Below, in pieces: positions 50,301 to 55,953 of a stretch of DNA of 55,953 nt (position 1 is the first letter of the stretch; each line of letters begins with the position of its first letter). Below the pieces are notes generated by a model. The model worked only from the letters and a program-made list of their open reading frames with translations. It ran no database searches and was not told the DNA's origin. Made by a program: the position numbers and the translations under genes. The stretch is from Phoronis australis (taxonomy: Eukaryota > Phoronida > Phoronidae): assembly GCA_002633005.1 (NCBI GenBank), contig NMRA01000090.1:993500-1049452 (forward strand), in the 5' to 3' direction.

Positions 50301-53300
50301 GAACAATATTAATTTCTAGAAAAATGCCGGACTGGCAGTATCAGTAGAAACACACTGCAAACACATGAATCGTGTTATACATGTAGGACAGTTAAACATT
50401 AGATTGATACGAACGGACACTGTGTTCTGGTTGTCGTGCTGTCTATATTAAAACTGCTTGTATTTGTTGAACAATTACCTACCGCAAGCTAGTAGCGAAA
50501 CATCATCCAAAACGTGACCGCCATACACTGTTTGGACATTTGTTGCTCGAAAGACTACCTGTTGGTAAAAGAAATTGAGTAAGTATATCGTAGAAAACAC
50601 TGGCAAGGACGTCAGCCTGATTCTTTTCATTTAGCTGACTGTCACTTTGTTCAAGTGATAACTACCAAGTGCGCTCGTTGAATCATGTTTGTTTCCCGCA
50701 ATCCTAATCTGACTCCTGTGATATACATGTAAGCCTGTCAATCAGTAATAAATACAGATTATTACATGGCGAAGTCGTTATTCCCCGTAATTTGGTGCCC
50801 CAGAGGATTTTTGTCCAGGAATAGAAACAAGTTGACCAAAGAAGTCCATTCAAATAAGTATTCCACAATTTTAGAAAAAGGTGGTCTCATTTGGACTCAT
50901 TATTTGTTGGTGACAAATGTTCCCACCATGACCCTGTGTCTCAAAAGGAATTTTATTATTACATCTTAACAGATTTAATAGCCTTTTGTACACCTGTTGC
51001 TACAAAACAAGCTAAAAATTTAAATATATATTTTTCTGTTATCTTGTTTGTACGCAATGGGTGGAAGACTATGGTGGGCCGTTGAGGGGAAAGTTTCGCC
51101 GTAAAATTACGCTCGTAATTACGAGCGTAAGTTAAATTGCAAAAGTGTTGCAGTAAAATTACGCCCGTAAATTAAATGGGGGAAATGTCGCCGTAAATTA
51201 CGCTCGTAAAATACCTTAAGAACGTTCCAAATTTAAACCAATCAGTGATGACCTAACATATCCGACTGTTGCTGGACAGCTCGTTCTTGCACAATCGCTG
51301 ACATGGCAGCAGCGATTTCATCCGCCATGATTCAGCGCTCGTATCGTAGACATGAAATCCGTCAGTAAATAAGTATTTCTATGAGCCCGCGCGATCGTGG
51401 ATTGTAAAACCCAACGTCATTGGCAAAGAGTTTAAACTAAATTACGAGCGTAATTTTACGCCGTAAAGAATTAAGTTACGTTCGTAATTTTACGGCATAT
51501 TGTGTTTAGACTGTGTTCATTCCATCACGGCAGTAGTGAATAAGAGTAACTCAGGTTTGTTGTGGCCTTTGCCAGCAATTATTAAGTGTCTATTTTGTGA
51601 GTATTGAACACCCCTTGGTAGAGTTGGTTGTGGCTCACATATGTCATTTCTCGTGCAAGTGGGTCGAATTCATACGGCCTCAAAGCCGACGAAAGTTCGC
51701 TAAATGGGAAATCGAATTCATTGTCTGATTCTTCAAGTACTTGAGTATGCTGCCCGTATCCACTCCCCTCTCTGTCTGCATAATAATTGTCCAATTCTAG
51801 CTCAATATTGTCATTGTCTTCTAACCAGCAGTGTTCCGACATTGCAAATGATTGTCAAGCGGCCAACCGTCTTCCACCCATTGCATCATTTGGTGGGAAA
51901 CTTAGAAATAAATAAATTAAAAAAGTTGCAACTATTTTGCATAAAAAGTGCCTATTTAGTAAGATTTTATGATATTCGATTCATAATAGCAAACTGAAAC
52001 CTGAAAAAGTAAGAAAAAGTATGGTGGGAACTCTTAAAGTAGTGTTCTCATTTTTCTTCATGACGAAATGTTTTCATGTGGCGTTCTGCGTAAAGAATAA
52101 AGAAAGAGACACCGTTTCAGTCCAGAAAATAGCCTTGGAAACATTTCAGTCTCGGCCGCACTAACACTCGACTTCTTACTAACTAGAAATTAGGAGAAAA
52201 TGCAAATTTAAATCAATACAAGGCGGAATTACAGTTTTCGGCGGAAATGAGTAAGGCGATATAATATTTTTGTACTTGGCGCAAGCCAAATTCACCAACT
52301 TCACTCATGGGAAAGGCGTTGTACATGTAAAAGGTGCATGATACGTATATTTTAAAGTAAGTTAAACATGTCAAATTTACAAAGAGTCAAACGCGTCTGC
52401 TTGTACGTCCTCGTCCAATCCGAGCAAAAGCTCCCAAAGTATTTTATGAAGTCGGTCATATTACATGTACGTTTAACACCTACGAATAAAATTTCTATTT
52501 GTCCCTGGTTGCGTGTTTCCAAAAGAAATTATTTTGAGTTGCGCATATATTTTATGATCAGTAACGTGAGTTGAAGCGAACTTAATTTTAGCTTGCACGT
52601 AGTAGCTCTAATTGCTTTCTTAGTCGACTTGCGTAGTACTGTAATTGCTGTAGGGTAACTGAGTTCCGAATAAATTCCACGGGTACTCCCAAAGAAAAGA
52701 TTTTTCGGAACATGCCGCTCAGAAGAGTCGTATTTTCACATTTTTCATAGTTACAGGCTGTCTGTTACAAGTTGTATCATAGGAGCGCAGTATGCCCCAG
52801 TGGTCGCACTGCCTCCTCTACAAAATTCCCATATAAAGTTCAGTTTTCCAGTTACACACATGTTCATGTACAGAAGGGCTTTCGAAATCAATATTTTAAA
52901 CTTGCTTCAAATGGAGCCAGGGGCGGATCTAGGATTTTGAGTNAATGACCAGAATTTCGACAGATGCACGCGCCCAGCCTAAATGTGGGGACGCAGAGGC
53001 CTCGAATGTTTGGGGTTGTGGTACTGTTGACTAAAAAAACGGTAAACGGGGTTTGTTAAGTTTGTTCAGGGCCTATGCGTTGTTTGTTCACCCCCGAGGA
53101 GCCCCTGCTTGCGCGCACCCGAACTCCCGAATGGTATCTGGTAGAATTTTAGGGGGGGGGCATGGCCCTCTTGCCCACCCTAAATCCGCGACTTGGGGCA
53201 CTCGTTTTTGACAGCATGGCATCACTTCCTTTACTGTTTCGGACTAATAATGATTTAAAAAGCTCTGTCGGAGTATCTGCACGATCATGCAAAATTGGAA

Positions 53301-53845
53301 CATTTCGAAAACAACTACTAATAGCGTTTTGTAGATTAGTGCGTAAAGCACGGTAACTGAAAGCAGATATGGTTACAATCAGCCATTTCTGAGAAAACAC
53401 GTTCCAAAGTTCGCCAAAGTGGTAATTTTTCTAGAATGTTGATCAAATTAACTGGCTTTAGAAATAAGTTACGATGCTGCTGTCGCAATGGTTAAGTCAC
53501 GGGTATAATTCTGCTGGTCAAATATTGTTCTTTACTTTAAATCGAGTGTCTGAAGAACACATGCTGCTTGCAAATGCCAATATACCTTGTACGGTGTGGT
53601 GGTAAGTTGAGATACGTCGACAAATGCCCTCTTCCAACTGTTGCCCTGTTCTCCACTTACAGAGAATACATTTACTTCTGTATTGCCTTGAGAGATAGAA
53701 ACAGTGAGAGGGCCCAGTCCTTGAAAGTCCATGAAGTAATAGAATTCCAAGGCACATCCTCTGTATGAAGACAGCTGTGACGTGAGAGTGGTGTTCTTGT
53801 TGACAGTTGATTTGTATAACTTTCTTGCCGCAAACATTGCCTTAC
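46779..53845 (-). CDS. MAM-EGF domain protein, 3' part (3 exons)
   Basis: Exons on the - strand: 53845-53586, 50558-50483 and 47317-46779, with matching phases (1-0, 0-1, 1-stop). The first two encode the latter half of a MAM domain: CALEFYYFMDFQGLGPLTVSI, GEQGNSWKRAFVDVSQL, VVFRAT and HVLDDVSLLAC, each typical of MAM strands. The last encodes EGF repeats. MAM and EGF modules occur in secreted or membrane adhesion proteins; the exact family is not clear. The N-terminal half of the MAM domain and everything before it were not found, and probably lie to the right. Confidence 0.8.
47318..50482. other. Intron of MAM-EGF gene
   Basis: No additional exon found. It contains a MITE-like copy at 48413-48480. 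Other open frames show no protein features. Confidence 0.5.
48413..48480. mobile_element. Copy of GGCGG...CCCCCTATGGT MITE-like family
   Basis: Contains CGGGCGGCAC, a G-run, GCGCTATAGCCCCC and CCCCTATGGTGCGCCGCCC, the third copy of the family seen at 20873 and 36328. Confidence 0.6.
50483..50558 (-). CDS. MAM-EGF exon: end of MAM domain
   Basis: On the - strand, acceptor TTTTACCAACAG and donor GCG|GTAGGT enclose 25 codons (VVFRATNVQTVYGGHVLDDV...). VVF..and LDDV are the closing strands of a MAM domain. Phase 0 in and 1 out join the neighbouring exons exactly. Confidence 0.85.
51085..51500. mobile_element. MITE rich in TTACGCTCGTAATTAC palindromes
   Basis: The left part carries CGCCGTAAAATTACGCTCGTAA then TTACGAGCGTAA, and a second CGCCGTAAATTACGCTCGTAA. 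The right part carries the inverse (TTACGAGCGTAATTTTACG; TTACGTTCGTAATTTTACGGC). A 200-bp unique core separates them. This nested terminal inverted repeat layout fits a non-autonomous DNA transposon of about 0.4 kb. Confidence 0.75.
51582..51842 (-). CDS. Acidic ORF with PYEFDP motif, possible partial gene
   Basis: An 86-codon - strand frame opens with ATG (MSEHCWLEDNDNIELELDNY) and contains LRPYEFDPLARE. A PY-F-P motif after an acidic N-terminus is seen in proteins with a P2X7-like C-terminal zinc-binding domain, which are abundant in marine invertebrates; I recall this pattern only from memory. The expected Cys-rich domain is not found downstream, where a MITE sits. It lies inside the MAM-EGF gene intron on the same strand. 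It may be a first exon or a relic. Confidence 0.3.
   Translation of the reverse strand: MSEHCWLEDNDNIELELDNYYADREGSGYGQHTQVLEESDNEFDFPFSELSSALRPYEFDPLAREMTYVSHNQLYQGVFNTHKIDT
52917..53200. mobile_element. Second copy of GGATCCAGGAT-type MITE
   Basis: Begins CCAGGGGCGGATCTAGGATTTT and ends CACCCTAAATCCGCGACTTGG, with G-runs and GGCATGGCCCTCTTG inside; related to 23454-23606. One unresolved base at 52943. Confidence 0.55.
53586..53845 (-). CDS. MAM-EGF exon: central MAM domain
   Basis: On the - strand, acceptor TTTCATATTTACAG and donor TACAAG|GTATAT enclose 86 codons. The Cys followed by LEFYYFMDF matches the CL-F-Y-M core of MAM domains; GEQGNSWKRAFVDVS matches the G-QG--W--A-VD-S block. The bases after the acceptor (GTAAGG) themselves resemble a donor. 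Confidence 0.88.
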
Positions 53846-55140
53846 CTGTAAATATGAAACTTTTGAAAACGCCTTTAACAGATTTTGTTAAAGCAATTCG
53901 TCGGCTACGAGCTTCAGATAAGCCATATTGTACAATCGCACGTGGATTTCATGCAACACCCAACACCAATACAAAACCTGCTTCGTCAACCAGGAATCAC
54001 CTCTATCACCCACCCGAGGTATAACTGACATTAGAAAATCTTGTTGACACCCAGTGACAACTTTGAAGTCGATAAGTGAACCTGCACGACACGCATGCCT
54101 CCCTTTATCAGTTGCTTATGCCGAGAGAGAGAAGGAAGTGAAACGATACAATTCATTTAGTTTGACTAAGAAGACGAGAGCGTCAATAGGCCCGTCCAAA
54201 ATAATGTAGTACAGCACCACACACAGTTCGTGTTATTTACCCAGAGTGCAACACGCGCTTCAAGCACTTGTTCTGATTTTTCACATCATGTGATCTGGTA
54301 ACTACATTGCACCGTAATTATTGTGTAATTCCTCATTGTAATGCAGGCACACTTGTATTATTTCAATTTGTGTTGCAATGCTGAAACGAAGAAATGGGCA
54401 ATAAGAGCAAATATCAGTGCTGGGTGTGACTTTTTTGTTATTTAACTCAGGAATGCCTGACAGACGGAAAAGTACCAGCCATGGAATGTTTTTTCTAACT
54501 TCACAAAAAGAAGAGTTCAGTCCAGGAGAGTCCTAATACATGTGCGTCCATCATCGGCAGCTCTCTATGAGCAGAAATACCACTTAAGGGAAAGACAACA
54601 TTCAACACTTATGAAGGTCAACTTGAACATTTATGATCCCTTGGAAATTTTCTCTGAAAGAATATTCTTTTTAAAATCACAGGCATTCATTTCTTACATT
54701 CGTAAGTAAGCCGGTGCTAGTTAAATGTGGACGCCGTAGTTGAGGTTTTAGACATATTCAGCAATTGCAGGCTACACATTTCCTAGTTGTTCGTTTGGGT
54801 TGACTGACAGTTATTACAACCTTGGTACAAAACTGTATAGACATACAGCTTTGGAACGATGTGGATAAACTGAACAAGTAAAATATGACACAACATTAAT
54901 GTCATTAATAATACTTGCACATCTTTGAGTATAGCAAACAGGGGAAGAGAGCTACATGTACTGTAGAAGAATAAATTGAGCCTGTACCGGTCAATGTCGG
55001 TTTACTGAGAGATTTTGAATCCAACTCGCTCTACATGTTGATATCAGTCTCATGACGAGGTGACTAACAGAACTACGCGGCTGGTGTAGAATTTCGAGGT
55101 CCATATAAAACTAAAAAGCATCAAAGACGAAACACGACTT
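53846..55140. other. No recognised gene
   Basis: I searched the - strand for the missing N-terminal half of the MAM domain (Cys, Trp and DDFDW-like blocks) and did not find it. No other feature is supported. Confidence 0.4.
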
Positions 55141-55235
55141 TTACTTAATGCACGCATCGTACCCGTATCCTCGTTTCACGCTAGTCTTCGCACAACTGTC
55201 TGATAAAGTTATACTGAAAGACGTTACTATCCTCC

Positions 55236-55325
55236 AGGGCCCGGTTGCATAAAAGTCTGTATAACTATCCAGCGGATAAGAGCTTATACGCCGGATAAGA
55301 TTTATACGCCGGTACAATTTCTGGG
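55236..55325. mobile_element. Partial GTTGCATAAAA MITE
   Basis: CCAGGGCCCGGTTGCATAAAA and repeated TTATACGCCGG words match the 42302-42453 element and its ends. It directly adjoins the end of the open frame at 55329 and supplies that frame's apparent C-terminal tail. Confidence 0.6.
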
Positions 55326-55328
55326 TAC

Positions 55329-55953
55329 GTTTCTGCTTCTCAATTATCTTTCCTACAAATTCTCGCAGCTTAGAGGTGCCATGGTTCTTATTTAATGGCC
55401 GCCATCTCATTGACGCTGACGTAGAAGCTGCTCCGGAGCTGCTCTGGTTTTTTACCACTCTTGCCTCAGCTGTTGTAGCTAGAGCTGGACTGCAAACTTC
55501 TTTTGCCTCACATTCTTTGTTATTTAAGGATGAAATTCTAATATCTTGTCCTGAAAGCCCGGGGAGTGCTTCCGTTGGTGTTACTGAGGTATGCTTTTTT
55601 ACGCGATCGTTGCTGAGCGCGAAAATGTGTTTTTGATTTACATTCGTTGATGACGTGCTAGACAACTCTGAGACGTCATTACCACTACTGGCAACGGACT
55701 TTCTGCCAGATATCAAATGTTTAGAACCGGTTATGTCAGACAAGTTTCCATTATCCGAAGATGGCATATTTATTTTGGAAGTGGCCAACTCTCGGTGATG
55801 GTATGAGGCTGATTTCGTACGAGGAACAGTTAAAGGCACACTCTCATCTTTTTCTTGCTGATTACTTTTTTGTAACTTAAGTTGATAATTCTCGTTGTTT
55901 GTCACACCTAGCGATATTTTGGCTCCCAGACTCCTTTTCTTTGAGAAGTGTAT
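55329..55953 (-). CDS. Partial Ser/Thr-rich exon, open to the window edge
   Basis: The - strand frame enters the window already open (IHFSKKRSLGAKISLGV...) and continues for about 208 codons of Ser/Thr/Asn-rich, low-hydrophobic sequence ending in a basic stretch (LREFVGKIIEKQK). A possible donor AAAC|GTACCC ends it at 55329. Beyond that the frame runs on through MITE sequence to a stop at 55141. No domain is recognised. It might be an upstream exon of the MAM-EGF gene or a separate gene. Confidence 0.45.

Overview
The window is animal genomic DNA: genes split by introns of 0.5 to 4 kb with GT-AG (rarely GC-AG) borders, many diverged transposons and simple repeats, and a few unresolved N bases. 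The gene families present (a TICAM-type TIR adaptor, a sodium/monocarboxylate symporter, a MAM-EGF protein) and the repeat style suggest a marine invertebrate, most plausibly an invertebrate deuterostome such as an amphioxus, hemichordate or echinoderm. The species cannot be fixed from the sequence. I spliced the exons by hand from splice signals, reading-frame phase and protein similarity; nothing was run against a database.

Region 1 (about 4.9-18.9 kb, + strand) holds one large gene of at least nine coding exons, all phase-compatible. The predicted product (about 770 residues without its missing N-terminus) has a TIR domain resembling TICAM1/TICAM2 (TRIF/TRAM), a long charged helix, a RHIM-like amyloid motif (LQIG core), a pLxIS-like motif (TLVIS), two PxExx(aromatic/acidic) candidate TRAF6 motifs, and a C-terminal CaaX box (CAIM). 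It combines signalling parts that vertebrates divide between TRIF (RHIM, pLxIS) and TRAM (lipid anchor). This is the best candidate for a previously undescribed system in the window.

Region 2 (19-24 kb) is intergenic or untranslated sequence with foldback elements and no recognised gene.

Region 3 (24.2-45.1 kb, + strand) is a complete 14-exon SLC5 symporter gene of the SLC5A8/SLC5A12 (SMCT) type, 636 codons, with two GC-AG introns and an N-glycosylation-rich pentad repeat in an external loop. Intron 3 contains a decayed non-LTR retrotransposon. Intron 4 contains a possible small nested gene and a pair of inverted repeats.

Region 4 (46.8-53.9 kb, - strand) is the 3' part of a MAM-EGF gene: two exons make the second half of a MAM domain and a third carries four EGF repeats plus a truncated fifth. 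A short acidic ORF lies in its intron. A Ser/Thr-rich open exon on the - strand runs off the right edge (55.1-55.95 kb).

Repeats include a 13-bp satellite, an exact 8 x 42-bp minisatellite, a 17-bp tandem array, an element with about 145-bp internal periodicity, and several MITE-like inverted-repeat families present in two or three copies.
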